Positions 33,156 through 44,663 of a stretch of 64,000 nt of DNA are shown piece by piece. This DNA is from Micropterix aruncella (Eukaryota > Arthropoda > Insecta > Lepidoptera > Micropterigidae): the NCBI GenBank assembly GCA_944548615.1, contig OX155973.1:2622215-2686214 (forward strand), in the 5' to 3' direction. The first letter of the stretch is position 1, and every line of letters starts with the position of its first letter. The notes under the pieces were generated by a model. It was given only the letters and a program-made list of their open reading frames with translations, was not told the origin of the DNA and searched no databases. Made by a program: the position numbers and the translations under genes.

Positions 33156-34204
33156 GAACGGCACAGTGATAACCACAGTCGCAGTGTCCCTATATATTTT
33201 TGAAAAAAAAAACACGTTTTAGGATTTTTTTTCCTGCCAAGGAAAGTATTGTGCCTTTAATGTGCTTATTTTGAAGTCTTTTTATGTCATTTAATAAGCT
33301 TTAATAAATTTATTAAATTATCATGTGTGTGAAGAAATATGAATGCACCGCCATCTAGTGGTTTGTAGCGCAACTAAATAGCGGTGTAGTGCCGTCGATC
33401 GCCGTTAGAGTTTGCGACCTTTTTTTAACTCGACGCAAATTAAAAAATAATAATAATAATAGAAGAGGAAGTCGCTGCGGTCTGCGAATAATTCGCTATA
33501 GCGGACCGCGGGCGCAATTACCATTTTATGCGCCGGTATTCGAATGGAAACTGCAATTACATCCACGTATAAAGCGAGTTGGTTATGTGATTAAATAAAT
33601 GGCAGTATTGCGCTGTCGCCAGTTGGCTGACCGCAACTTACTACTGTGTCCAAAAAAAATATCAGAAAGAATAGATTTCAACGAAGAAAAAACTCGTTTT
33701 TTTTTAAAAAGCTTTTTAAAAGTAAAATTTTGACGCGAGAATTTTCGATTGAAAATTAGGGTGTTTTTTCGATATTAAGTCAAAATAAGGTGAAAAAATA
33801 AATATTTCAAATCAAAAAAATTAGTGTCTTTAGGACATAAAAAGGTAAATTTTCACCAAATTTCGTGAAAAAATTTTTTTTTTGCATAAGATAAAAATAA
33901 AAAACCAAAAACTGGATTATTTGAATTTTTCACATAAATTTTGAGGTTATGTGAAAAAAGTGTAATCACGAAATTGTAGGTCTCTTTATTACCTACAACT
34001 TTGTCATTTTATTTTTTTTCATAGGACTTGTAGTTTTGCCGGAAATTGAGATACACCGTTTTTTACCCTTAAAAACTCACCCCCTTCCACTTCCCGACCT
34101 CAGATCGCCCGTAAATTATTTTTCCTTTCATTTTTGTTATATTCTCGTCCTTTTTTGACGGGTTTCATCCTACTATCATTTTTTTTCACTTTTTACCATT
34201 TTTA
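33156..34204. other. AT-rich non-coding stretch
   Basis: A CGCCATCTAGTGG string at 33349 is a common insect motif. The region 33389-33598 is GC-rich, with an open + frame of no recognised family. The rest is T/A-rich. Confidence 0.35.
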
Positions 34205-34515
34205 AAATTATCGACCCTGGTCTATATAGGTCGTTTCAAGAATGGCATGACAACAGGTCAACATTCACCCCCGCTGCTTAGGAGACAGTATATTTCCAAA
34301 GTCCCCAGACCCCTTCAGCAATTAGTCAGAGTGCACAACCGAGTGGCGTCGCCGAACGGTGCGCGAACCGTCCAGTAGCACCGGGAGGCAATCCCACCAG
34401 GAGAAACCGATCCACCAGCCGTGAGGCCTGAGACGGGGTAGCCTTCCCTACGAGGAGGCTTCTGAATAGGAATAGGAGCTGAATCGTGAGTTAGGACGAC
34501 TCGCTGTAGGTACAC
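34205..34515 (-). repeat. Family A repeat, copy A7 (old)
   Basis: It keeps divergent versions of CCCCCGCTGCTTAGGAGACAG, GAACGGTGCGCGAACCGTCC and the CGAGGAGGCT block, which resembles copy 47430-47800 more than A1/A2. It therefore represents an older subfamily. Confidence 0.55.
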
Positions 34516-35149
34516 AGTATAAAGACAGTAGCTTCTCTTAGAACCTATTTGAAATCACAGCAAGCGATGTCACGAGTAACCTAAGAAATCACACGGCCGC
34601 CATATGGCCGCTACTCCGCCGATGCAGATATTCAAATGCATCGATATACGATCTCCTAAGTGGGCCTTTCGCGCTCGAAAATGCCCCTTCAAAACCACTA
34701 CTGAAAGCCGGCCAGTAGTAGATTGATCGCAGTCCGCTGGCAGACAGCTGACCGTTTCCAATGTGAGAGCTGCCGCGAAGAATATTGGCGCGCTATTCTC
34801 TCGCATACTGTCCAAATTATTGCACTCTCTGTCACTTTATTTACGATCAAACGGTATGTGGAGCCAGCTTATTTGTATGTGAGGGCATATCTAGCTAATA
34901 ATATGTCGATGATTCAAACGTTCGAGAAATTTGCCAAACTCCACCAGCGCGTAACGCCAACCAAAGGCGTTCACCGAGACGTATCCCGCTGCTCACTTCC
35001 CTCGCACCCTATCACCGCATCGCCCTGCCACTTATGAGTGCGCTTACTGCCTCTAACTCGGTATACTGTGGTGTAGGTAGAATCTTAGCAGAATAAGCAC
35101 CAGTTGTATCTTTAATTGTTACTTTCACGACCCACCAACCAACGAGGTG
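34516..35149. other. Non-coding or unknown
   Basis: An open + frame at 34723-35037 has no familiar motif. No repeat recognised. Confidence 0.3.
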
Positions 35150-35570
35150 GGAAAGTATTGTGAACGCTTAAATATTTTTTTTTCGGGATGAATACCAAAG
35201 TATCCATTTTGAGCCCCCAATGAGACTATTAAGACTATTTCCAGAAGGAAATCTGTCTGTGCTGTGTACAGACACACATGTGCCTATGTGCCTGAGCATA
35301 TGTGTATCTGTGTGTGTGTTCCTCCACGATAGCGCTCAAACGCTTCATTCGATTGGGCTGAAATTTGGCATGCTGGCATCTATTGGTCATGGCAAGAGTT
35401 GAAAAGATTGTAGTTAAAATCGATCTATCAGAGGGCGCGCTAGTCCTACTTTAATCTTGAAATACACACAGGTGCCTTGTTGGGCCGCAATCACATTGTG
35501 AAATTTTGTTTGAAATATCTCATGTACAAACGACACAAATAGTATTTAAAGTCCGCCTAAATTAATTAAA
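35150..35570 (-). repeat. Family G compound repeat (CACAGACACA-containing part)
   Basis: It shares ATCCATTTTGAGCCCCC, AAGAGTTGAAAAGATTGTAG and ACACAGGTGCCTTGTTGG with 45430-45640, 56765-56890 and 63568-63900. The TGTGTATCTGTGTGTGTG stretch is low complexity. Confidence 0.5.
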
Positions 35571-35847
35571 TAGTAAGGCCCTTAAAAGAGCCGACTCTTG
35601 CAATGAGTGGCTCGTTCGACATTCGAATTCGAAGGCTCACGGCGACCAGCGTTTTGGCAATTTGATTTATAAATTGATTGAGATGACGCGCGTTCGAAAT
35701 TTAAATTTACATTGCGTTTTTCACCAACTGCTCATCGATCATAGTTAGGAAATTTATTTAATTTACTTATTTTATTGGAAATATCAAATTAACCATTTAC
35801 AATATTTATAATATTAAAACAAATGGCAAAAACTTTCCTCTTTCATT

Positions 35848-36618
35848 TCAATTTTTTTCAATTTATTTCCAAAAAAATCTTAACAGATTGTAGAAACATT
35901 TATCACCACGTACATACAGTTACTTCATTATTGCTTTTAGGGCATCCAAATCATTTTTAAGATTTATTTACTAAAACCACAAATTAAAATAATCCATAAA
36001 AATAATCAAGAAATTAAAATCAGAAAAAGTCAGAATAATTAAAAAATGCTACTTAAAATTGACAAAAAAATGGCCAAAAAAAATGAAAAATTATTTTTAA
36101 TTAACAAACTCATCGATCGAGTAAAAAGCTTTGTCTAATAAGAACTCTTTAAGTAACTTTTTGAATAAGCTTTCCACTTCTATAGTTTTTAAACTTTCCG
36201 GTAGCCTGTTAAAGTAATATGGCCCGGAGTATTTTGTGTCTTGCCTTGCTGTGTTTAGTTTAATACATGGTATAAAAATGTTTAATTTATTTCTCGTATT
36301 TTTAGTATGTGTATCTGAAAACTTTTTATAATGTGTTTCTTTATTCTTAAAAAACTCAGTCAGTAACTTAAGAGATAGAGTGAGGTTAAGGTGAGGATTC
36401 TTAGCATTTTAAAAATGGGTCGACACGACTCTTCCCTTTTCACCTTTGCAATTATTCGCACTGTTCTCTTTTGGAGTATAAATATGGGTTCCCTATGACA
36501 AGCATAACAATTTCCCCAGATCGTAATGGCATAACTTAGGATAGCTTCAATATAGCTGAAATAAACATTTCTTGTTTGCAATTCATCCAACGACCTTCTT
36601 ACAATACTTAAAGCATAA
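35848..36618 (-). pseudogene. LINE 3' end (Jockey/L2-like) inserted in family L
   Basis: The minus strand encodes RNVYFSYIEAILSYAITIWG, ILQKRTVRIIAKVKREESCR and, after a frameshift near 36360, SGPYYFNRLPESLK, then EFLLDKAFYSIDEFVN and a stop (near 36107). This is the familiar end of Jockey/L2-type reverse transcriptase ORFs. The 3' UTR ends near 35848 in T-rich sequence on the + strand. The insertion lies in the CTCTTTCATTCACTGGC site of family L with a short duplication, CATT (35844-35847 and 36619-36622). Confidence 0.75.
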
Positions 36619-37157
36619 CATTCACTGGCTAGTGCTGCCCAACTGGGATATACCCGTTCCAGGGCAAGCAATTTATATTTTTACATTTGAAACAAGGGTC
36701 GTTGAACCAACCAAACACAATAGTAATAATAATAATTAAATATATATATATATATAATAATAATAAATATATACAATAATAAAATTTTAATAAAAATTAC
36801 AATATTATATAGGAAATAGAAATACTAAATACATTAGAATACTTATATACACACATACATACATATAAACCACGGGTGGCCAACCTTTTCAGAGGCCGGG
36901 CCAAATTTTTTAAATAAAATTTTCCGCGGGGCCGCACAACCAACTATTTGTTGGTAATTCTATTACCAACAGTCGGGTTTGAATTTCGAGGTTCAACTTG
37001 GAAATCAAAGAAGCGTATTTATCCGCCGCCGTATGTGTGACATCTGGTTGATCTGACAGTGTAGGAAAGTGAGTAAAGTTTTTTTTTGTATCTGTTGTTC
37101 CCAAAGCCCAAGTTTCATTTGAAATGCGGAAATAAGATCATGCATGTCATTAATTAA

Positions 37158-40100
37158 TAGTCGCAGTCCTACACGACATAAAAACGCAATATACGGCGTT
37201 TCGTGAACAAAAGATTTCCTTTGGCAGGTTTGAACTGTAGGTTCATAGGATGGATTTAAGAAGGGGAGCCACCTGGATTTTAGATCCAGGTGAGAGGGGG
37301 GGGGGGGGGGAGTTTGCACCCGCCGCGCTTCGAATAAAAAATTATAACTGATCCAGTTACACATGCTATGGCGTGTTTGGTATCGTTTTTGGATAAAAAG
37401 AGTACGGGGAATCTGTTTCTTATGTTATTTAGAGACACTTTTATACAAAAAGTCTATAATTTTGGTAAAAAAGTAAATTTGTAAGTAAGTTTTTTTTTCT
37501 TCAACAGTATTTAACTTCGAAAATAGATCGATTTTGTAGATAAAAAAAATAGTGCTATCGAGCTCATACTATCTAGTTTTTAGAAATATATACTTAATAT
37601 ATACTTATCTGACAGTATGTACCCAAAAAAAATGCCGTGTGAATCGATTGACGTACTGAAATTGTCAAAATTTCACTCTCGGTCGCTCAAAGCTCGTGCC
37701 GGGCGGGGGCGGGGGCGCGACCTGCCTGTCCGATTTCATGTTAGTAGTTCAGTGCCCTGTTTTTCTTATTTGACACCCAAATTACGCTCGTTGGTTATCT
37801 GTTCATGTAGCTGTCGTGCATCTGTCAAGCATCTCCTGGAAGAGTTTATTAACGTTAATAAATCTTCTCAAGAGCTTCATCACGAACAATATCCTGCGTT
37901 CCAGAAAACATTTCTGCGACAAGTTCATGCAGTCCAAGCAAGTTTTGAAGAGTTTGGCAATCTTTTTTAAGAACAAACAACTGATTTAATTGTAATAGAT
38001 ACAAGAACAATTGTAGACAACAAAGCTGTTAGCACATTAACCTATCTGGGTAAAAATGGCAAGGATTTGTACAGGACATTCGTTGAAGAAAGGCTGGTTA
38101 AAAAGACATTTACTTTATTTGAACCAATAAAAAAAGTGAAAACTGGAATTTTTGCTACTCTCAAGAAGCCAAAAAATTCAAAACAACTTGAAACCGTCAA
38201 GGTTCTCAAGTGGGACATAAGTCTATTCTCGAAACTATTAATTTCATGTCAGAATAGGCACTTGGATCTAGATGTCTTCTTTGCTTACGAAAATCAGACT
38301 TGTTCACCATCTTTATCGTCTATGGGAAGTACGCGAACGTGCCACAATGGTTTTGAAAAAGAAAATTGAGAATAACACTCCCCCCGAATCTTGCAACAGA
38401 AATATATTTGATGGAGCTGCCCTCGTTCACAGTCATCCTCCACGTAGCTCCAAGACATTTGGGCAGTACTACCGCAAGGAGTTCCGTGAAAGCATCGTGA
38501 AAAATACAGGGACAAGGAGGCGAGGAGAGTTGACATTGCCTGGGATCTCTACTCCGATATGTCTCTAAAGAAACAGGTTCTTGACAACAAGGGTCAAGGA
38601 GTTCGTCGTTAAGTACATGAAGACCACAAGTTACCGAGCAATTGGTCTAACTTCCTGAAGAATGCTCAGAATAAGGAAAAACTTTTCAAACTTATCGGGT
38701 GTTACGCGCTTCAAGAGAGCATTGGAGTGCATATAGTGACCAACATCGGTCCTACAATCAAATCATCCAAACCAATGGAGACGCTGATAGCAGGGCCTAA
38801 TGTAAATTCCGAGGAGGCTGATGGTCGCATTATTTCGCATGCAAAAGATATGGCTATCAATGGAACAACAACAATTGTTATACACACAAACGTTATATAT
38901 GTTGTTATATATGATTCCGACGTCGTTAAAATCGCCATATCCTACTTCTTCGCCCTTAAGCAGTTAGGTCTCCAAGAGCTTAGGATATCTTTCGGTACGG
39001 GCAAACACCACAGCTACATACCTGCACATGACCTGGCACAGGATCTGGTTGTAGAAAGAGCAGAAGCTATCAGAGGATACCATGCTTTAATAGGCTGTGA
39101 CACCGTTTCTGCATTCTATTCCAAAGGCAAAACATAACCTGGAAGGCGTGGCAGCAATGTCTTGAGAGCACATCTGCTTTTAGAGCACTTCCTAATCCAC
39201 TAAAAGAAGTGACAGATGATTTAATGATAAGATTAGAAAAGTACTTCATCATGTTATACTGTGGTGAAACTGAAATTCTTTCGGTTAAAAGATTTTATTT
39301 GCAAAAAATAAGTGTTTTCAAAATATCCCCCCTACGAGGGATGCTCTAAGGATGTCCACAGGGCAGCCTATCAAGCAGGCTACGTATGGGGACAAGCTCT
39401 TGATCCCTCAGGCGTTATCCCCTCCCCAGCTGACTGGGGATGGACTCAAACTGAAGGAGAGTGGCAGCCCTTATGGAAAACCCAACTCAGTACTGGGAGG
39501 TGGCGCAAGAGCTTGTGAAGTGTGGATGCAAGAACAGCTGCAGGAGCCGATGTTCTTGCAGACGAGAGGGAATGTCATGCACACTGCTGTGTAAGAGCTG
39601 TTACGGAACCTGCGATAATACCAGGTATATTTATGTTGTCAGATAACTTTGTCTGCTGAATTTGGTATCATTGAGATTGTTATTTTAATATTATTTCTAT
39701 TTTGTTACAGTGTAATTCTAGACCGCGAGGCCCTCGTCGAAGATATAATTGATGTAATTCCGGAGGAACCACATCAATTACACTTTTATATCTATTTTGT
39801 TACAGTTGTGTAGTCCGCGAGGCATTCCGGAGGAATACGAAGACTACTTCTCTGAGAATTGTTTTTTTTAATAATTTCTTATTTAATACATGTAAAATCT
39901 ATTTGTGTATTTTTTATCATTATTTTATTTACCTAACTTTAATATTATTTGGCGTGAATTTGTGTGATAAGAAGTGTACCCTTATTTTGTGCAACCCCAA
40001 AATTTAAAAAAAACTCAAGTAATTTAATTTAAGTGTTGAATATTTTACCCAAGTGACGTCAAATTAAGTCTGCTTATGTGGTTTCGTTGATAAAGTAGAG

Positions 40101-40637
40101 AAAAACTAATTTACTCAATAAATATGCGTGAGTCGAGTGAAGTATTTTAATTTCATCACTCGATTCTCATGGCATTTTTTTTATGGGTACATACTGTCAG
40201 ATAAGTATATGTAAAGTATATATTTCTAAAAACTAGACAGTATGAGCTCGATAGCACTATTTTTTTTATCTACAAAATCGATCTATTTTCGAAGTTAAAT
40301 ACTGTTGAAGAAAAAGAAACTTACTTGCAAATTTACTTTTTTACCAAAATTTTTGACTTTTTGTATGAAAATGTCTCTAAATAACCTAAGAAACAGATTC
40401 CCCGTACTCTGTTTATACGAAAACGATACCAAACACGCCATAGTATGTGTAACTGGATCAGCTATATTTTTTTATTCGAAGCGCGGCGGGTGCAAACTCC
40501 CCCCCCCCCCCCCCCCTGGATCAAAAATCCAGGTGGCTCCCCTTCTTAGATCCATCATTTGGACCTACAGATCAAACCTGCCAAAGGAAATCTTTTGTTC
40601 ACGAAACGCCGTATAATTTATCGTAGAACAGCGACTA
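37158..40637 (+). mobile_element. Unclassified 3.48-kb DNA transposon with about 470-bp TIRs
   Basis: It is bounded by TAA on both sides (37155-37157 and 40638-40640). The tips are TAGTCGC and GCGACTA, and TIRs extend over 37158-37636 and 40171-40637 with high similarity. The TIRs include opposing poly-G and poly-C runs (37297-37310 and 40500-40516). Removing the element and one TAA restores the hAT reading frame between HL and INDM, so the boundaries are well supported. The interior has a degenerate gene on + (37617-39646). A 3-bp TWA duplication fits PIF/Harbinger, but the gene does not look like a Harbinger transposase, so the superfamily is left open. Confidence 0.8.
37617..39646 (+). pseudogene. 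Broken transposon gene with EEAD, FGTGK, GCDTVS and Cys-rich tail
   Basis: Blocks occur in order but in several frames. 37617-38369 (stop at 37968-37970) includes DLIVIDTRTIVDNKAV, a RTFVEERLVKKT block and DISLFSKLLISCQNR. 38336-38568 holds NIFDGAALVHSHPPRSSKTF. 38727-39137 has SEEADGRIISHAKD, LRISFGTGKHHSYIPAHDL and HALIGCDTVSAFYSKGK. About 39340-39460 has VHRAAYQAGYVWGQAL, and 39461-39646 has a CGCKNSC...RCSCRR...CTLLC tail resembling a CXC domain. I know this block order from large uncharacterised multicopy proteins in many animal genomes; their biochemical function is not known to me. At least one internal stop and three frame changes make this copy non-functional. The start at 37617 is uncertain because it lies within the left TIR. 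Confidence 0.75.
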
Positions 40638-41629
40638 TAAGTGGTCTTTCCCTTGTAGACGAGTATTAACGTCATTTAGGTGGCCTGTTATATCGACCAA
40701 AAACGCAAACTCTCTCCTTATCTTCAAACTCTGAGATTGCTTTAGCACGAGTCAGCCATCTTACTTCTGCGGTAAAATGTAACGTCATCATGCTCAGAAT
40801 TCAAAGACTTGTGAAATTGTTGGAACTGACGGTGATTCAACCCCTTCGACTTAATGAAGTTCACTGTTTTGACGACCACATTCATGACATGGTCCATTTG
40901 GAGGTCCGTCGGCGGGCCGCAAGTTGTCACTCGGCGTGCCGCGGGTTGGCCACCCTTGATATAAACACAATATATGTTAAGTCAACTTCAACATATTCTA
41001 CTACATCGATCATGGCATGGATAGATAAACGCTCTTCTTGCAACAGCCATTTATTTATTTTGCTTTTAAACAAATGACAATTGGGGCTGGTTTTTATGTC
41101 ACTGCTTAATTTATTATAAACTCTTGTAGCTATGAAAGAGTAGTGTCGCTGTCCGAAAGTCGTCTTCATCTTAGGTACATTCAAATTATCACTCAGGAGT
41201 TGTCTAGTGGGTTTCGTGTGCGTAATAATAAAAGATTTATTTTGTTTGGCCACGAAAACCCAACGTAGTGCAGTTTTAATAAATAATAACCTAGCATCCA
41301 AAACTTGAGCCTCTTAAAAGAGTTCATTAGAAGAATACTGATATGGTTTCCGATGCATGATTTTTATTGAGATGAAATAAGTCCCTGACTACTTCAGGCA
41401 GAGGCCGCGCAAGCGACTACGAATCCGGGACCCGATCGGGGGACGAAGAAATCCGGCCAAATCTGGTAGTAAGGGCGTGAGGTCAGACCGCTGGTTTACT
41501 TTCCAGTGCCTCGCGATAAGGCGTTGGACTCTTATGGGCGCGTTGGTGGGGCTAATTAGTGTACTGTGTTGTCCCTAAGTCTGTGTAATCACCTCACGGC
41601 CGAAAGAACGATCTATATCATTACACCAG

Positions 41630-43284
41630 TTTCTTTGCGGATGACACCAAACTGTTTGCAAATCCTACTATAGCAAATCTCAGCAAAGACCTTGATCAAA
41701 TTCTTGATTGGTCCACAACATGGTGACAAATTCTACAAAATTTCTAGGAATTACAATAGACAATTAACTTCAATGGGGTCCTCATATTGAATTATTAGCT
41801 GGAAGACTTAGCTCGGCAGCATTTGCGGTACGTCAAATAAGGCAACTAACTGATGAAGCTACTGCCAGAACTGTCTATTTCAGCTACTTCCACAGTATAA
41901 TGTCGTATGGGATTTTGCTCTGGGGCCGCGCAACCAATATGCAAACGAAAAGAGCCATACGATCCATTTATTGTTTAAACTCCCGAACATCGCTAAAAGA
42001 GAAATTTAAAGAGATCAATATTCTGACGGTTTATAGATTAGATAACATAATGTATGTTCGTAAAAACTTGCACAGGTTCCGTAGGTAGGGTGACATTCAC
42101 AATAGGAACACCAGGTTCAAAAATAAACTAGCCATTACGGGCTCTAGGTTAGCAAAAGTGAGTAAATCTTTCATTGGAGACGGTGTTCGCTTTTATATCA
42201 CTTTGCCTGAGGAACGAACCCTTTTGACAGACACTAAATTTAGAAAAATTGTTAAAGATACTTTGTGATCTAAAGGCTATTATAAAATTTAAGATTTTTT
42301 AAGCGATACATTGGTCTGGTCAAGTTGTTGTTGTGTAACATAGCTATGAAAACCATTTGTAAAGTGTTATTATTATTATTATTATTACTATTATGTAAAG
42401 CCATTGATTATATAGTGTAGTATTCTATGGTAAAGCCTACAAGCAAGGTATAAATGTCTAGAAACATAAGACGTTCGGAAAGTACTGTAAGTCTACTTCG
42501 AATAAAAAATCTATCTATCTATCTATCTATGATGAAGCTAAATGCTGATAAATGTACGGTCCTTCACATCGGCAAGAGCAACCCCAAACAACAGTACTAT
42601 CTAGGGTCAGTTCCGTTACAAAGTGTTACGAAACAAAGGGACCTGGGCGTAAAGATGGTGAGCGATCTGAAGTGGGGTGAGCACATTATACAGATTGTGA
42701 AAAAGGCGAACTCAGTTACGTACCTCATCCGCAAGTCGTTTAACTATATCACACCAGCCTTATTTGTGTCACTGTACAAAACCTACATCAGACCTGATGC
42801 TAGAGTTTGGATTCCAGATATGGAATCCGTGCTTTGTGAAAGATGAGGATCTCTTAGAAAAAGTCCAGCGCCGAGTGACCAAGATGCCAATGGGGTTCAA
42901 AAATCTGGAATATGCAGAACGACTCTCTTAAGGATCGTCGGACCAGGGGTGACCTAATTGAAACATATAAGATCCACAACGGATGCTACAATTACCCCGA
43001 ATTGTCTTCTATCTTCAAGAGAAACTACAAGCATCATCTGCGAGGACACAATTTTAAGCTGGAGAAAACACGATTCCACATGAATCCCAGAAAACATTTC
43101 CTGATCAACCGGATTGTGGACCAGTGGAACAGTTTACCTGCCGAAGTGGTTGAGGCGAGTAGTGTCAACATGTTCACAAATAGACTAGACGGACACCTTA
43201 AACAGAAATTGTAGTTGTACTCAGTTTCATATTCAGACATATCAGCAATTATGCTGCCTGTCTGTAAATGTAATAATAATAATA
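41630..43284 (+). pseudogene. CR1 LINE, 5' truncated, split by a Jockey-like LINE
   Basis: It is flanked by ATTACACCAG at 41620-41629 and 43285-43294. The first part starts at the reverse transcriptase catalytic motif (FFADDTKLF, 41630-41656) and runs DLDQILDWSTTW to about 41725. It resumes at about 42534 with LNADKCTVLHIGKSNP, QRDLGVKMVSDLKWGEHI and KTYIRPDARVW. After a frameshift near 42846 it reads RRTRGDLIETYKIHNG, LRGHNFKLEKTRFH, FLINRIVDQWNSLPAEVV and VNMFTNRLDGHLKQKL with a stop at about 43214. A TAA repeat tail (43271-43284) closes it. It is not active because of truncation, frameshift and the inserted LINE. Confidence 0.85.
41726..42533 (+). pseudogene. Jockey-like LINE 3' end inserted in CR1
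   Basis: Starting with KFLGITIDN, it continues LSSAAFAVRQIRQLTDEATA, ARTVYFSYFHSIMSYGILLW, LKEKFKEINILTVYRL and NIMYVRKNLHRFRR (41900-42088), and after a frameshift VSKSFIGDGVRFYITLPEE and IVKDTL. This is the C-terminal portion of Jockey/L2-type ORF2. The 3' tail is an ATCT repeat (42507-42530). Removing it joins the two CR1 halves (WSTTW to MKLNADKC) in the order expected for CR1; the exact duplication is ambiguous. Confidence 0.7.
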
Positions 43285-43312
43285 ATTACACCAGCCTGGG
43301 GTGTCGGGTTCA

Positions 43313-43761
43313 TACACATTCATATAAAAACAAAAAATTAAATACATTGTAGTTTGGCCTTGGGCTTCTTGTTAAATAAATAAGGCGTTCTAAGAACCTT
43401 TATTAAATTTATCACTTTTGATCACGTATGTAATATGCGTTGAGCCATGTCCCACTTTATCAACTCCCGTTTTAGGAAATTCGACTCTTGAGTCGACCGC
43501 CTATTGCATAATAAGACTCAAGATAACAGAAATTTGCCATTGTGGGTCAGGGACCTTCACACTCGTGTAGCAGCTATTAATTAAAAATAAAATATAGTTA
43601 GTAGCCTGTCCTGTAGTAAGTAATAATTGCTACTTACTAGTAATATATACCTTGCCCACTTCGCCTTCTACTCGTCGATCGATTCTTTTTAGAGGCGTTT
43701 TAGCGTATCTGGCTTATACTTCTATTATAGAGAAAATACGCATTCAAAACTCAGTTTAAAC
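43313..43761. other. AT-rich non-coding stretch
   Basis: No recognised feature between the family A copy and the mariner element. Confidence 0.4.
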
Positions 43762-43883
43762 TACAGGGTCTGTCCTGAAAGTAATGTCGGTGAATTTATT
43801 GTGACGCGACTGTACGTCGGAGCGCGGTCTAACCTGTTGTAACTAGTAGTATAGTGGGGGAACACAGCTAAGCAGCGCTCCGT

Positions 43884-44663
43884 CAGGGTTCCCAACTTGG
43901 GGGTTTTCCCCCTAGATTTAGGGGGAGAAAATGTGGAATGGTTTTTTTTAGGGGCCTAATATTTTTAGGGGTAATTTTAGGGGCATATTTTGAAATTAAA
44001 AAATATATATTTGAAAAATCCCATGAGATGAGTGAATTACTCGAATAGGTTACGTACGTACTCTACATCGAGTGAATCGGCAACTATTTGATTGTAATCG
44101 AAATGTCCTAACAATCGATTTATTCGATTATAACTAATATTCGAATTGACGCATCACTACAAAACAAAACCTTGCTTGCATAAAGGGGCGAACACACTAT
44201 CGGACGCGTCCGCTGCCGCGGCTTATGGACAGTATGCACAGTCGTTTGGGACGTGGCTTGCCAGATCTCTATCGGACGTCCGAAGCCTCAAGGTCGCGTC
44301 CGCGACTTACGTCCGATAATGTGCACGGCTCAATAGAAATTCATTAAACAGATCGCGCCCATAAGCCGCGGCTAACGGACGCGACCGATAGTGTGTTCGC
44401 CCCTTAAGTCTGTGATTGCTTGCTTGCTTGCTTCCCGTCTGCCGTGCTTTTATTAGAATTTAGATTACTTTGTGCCGTGCCAAAGGTATTGCTTGCCTTG
44501 CAACGTTGAAGCTCTGGCGGAAATAATAGATATTTTATAAATAAAGAGTATTTTGAAGGAATGTATATATTGTTTTTTTGGGGGGTTTTACAATAAATTT
44601 TGCCGATTTTAGGGGTATTTGACATGTGCTTAGGGGGAAAAATTTCAAGAGTTGGCAACCCTG
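43884..44663. mobile_element. hAT MITE inside mariner
   Basis: An 8-bp duplication CGCTCCGT (43876-43883 and 44664-44671) flanks ends CAGGGTTCCCAAC and CAGGGTTGCCAAC (reverse complement of the right end). Eight-bp duplication with CAGGG tips is typical of hAT. It contains G- and A-rich sequence, no transposase, and a nested Harbinger-type MITE. Confidence 0.85.
44184..44404. mobile_element. PIF/Harbinger-type MITE inside the hAT MITE
   Basis: TAA at 44181-44183 and 44405-44407 flanks perfect TIRs AGGGGCGAACACACTATCGG. The 221-bp interior is GC-rich and partly palindromic (CCGCGGCTTATGG and CCATAAGCCGCGG type arms). A 3-bp TWA duplication and these tips fit PIF/Harbinger. Confidence 0.8.

Larger units (their letters stand above)
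36871..40958 (-). mobile_element. hAT transposon relic, host of the 3.48-kb element
   Basis: An 8-bp duplication ATATAAAC (36863-36870 and 40959-40966) and TIRs CACGGGTGGCCAACC and CAAGGGTGGCCAACC define a hAT insertion. The hAT sequence proper is about 605 bp (36871-37157 and 40638-40958). On the minus strand it encodes a hAT transposase remnant: MDHVMNVVVKTVNFIKSKGL, FQQFHKSLNSEHDDV, then FAFLVDITGHLNDVN with LQGKDHL, and, across the inner element, INDMHDLISAFQMKLGLWEQ and DKYASLISKL. This is the region seen in GTF2IRD2/ZBED-type hAT transposases (family knowledge). Frameshifts, stops and missing ends make it inactive. Confidence 0.85.
35750..41365 (-). pseudogene. Family L LINE 3' end, copy L3, split by two insertions
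   Basis: LINE sequence is present at 41365-40959, 36870-36619 and 35847-35750, in minus-strand order. The segment at 40959-41301 keeps an open frame: LFIKTALRWVFVAK, THTKPTRQLLSDNLNVPKMK, YNKLSSDIKTSPNCHLFKSK and WLLQEERLSIHAMIDVVEY. This is the C-terminal end of an L2/CR1-like ORF2. The interruptions are a hAT element (36871-40958) and another LINE (35848-36618). Uninterrupted copies L1 (20745-21384) and L2 (24972-25716) confirm continuity. Confidence 0.85.
41383..43312 (+). repeat. Family A repeat, copy A8, split by a CR1 LINE
   Basis: A divergent family A segment (CAGGCAGAGGCCGCGCAAGC to ATATCATTACACCAG) is interrupted at 41630 and resumes at 43295 with CCTGGGGTGTCGGGTTC. The order agrees with copy A6 (CCTTCCTGGGGTGTCGGGTT). 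A 10-bp duplication ATTACACCAG flanks the insertion. Confidence 0.7.

Noticed and set aside
33389..33598. Short + frame in a GC-rich block near CGCCATCTAGTGG
   Set aside because: No homology recognised and no splice context.
37155..40640. 37158-40637 as a Kolobok or piggyBac element with TTAA duplication
   Set aside because: The restored hAT frame requires a 3-bp duplication; the base after the left-hand TTA on the coding strand does not continue as TTAA.
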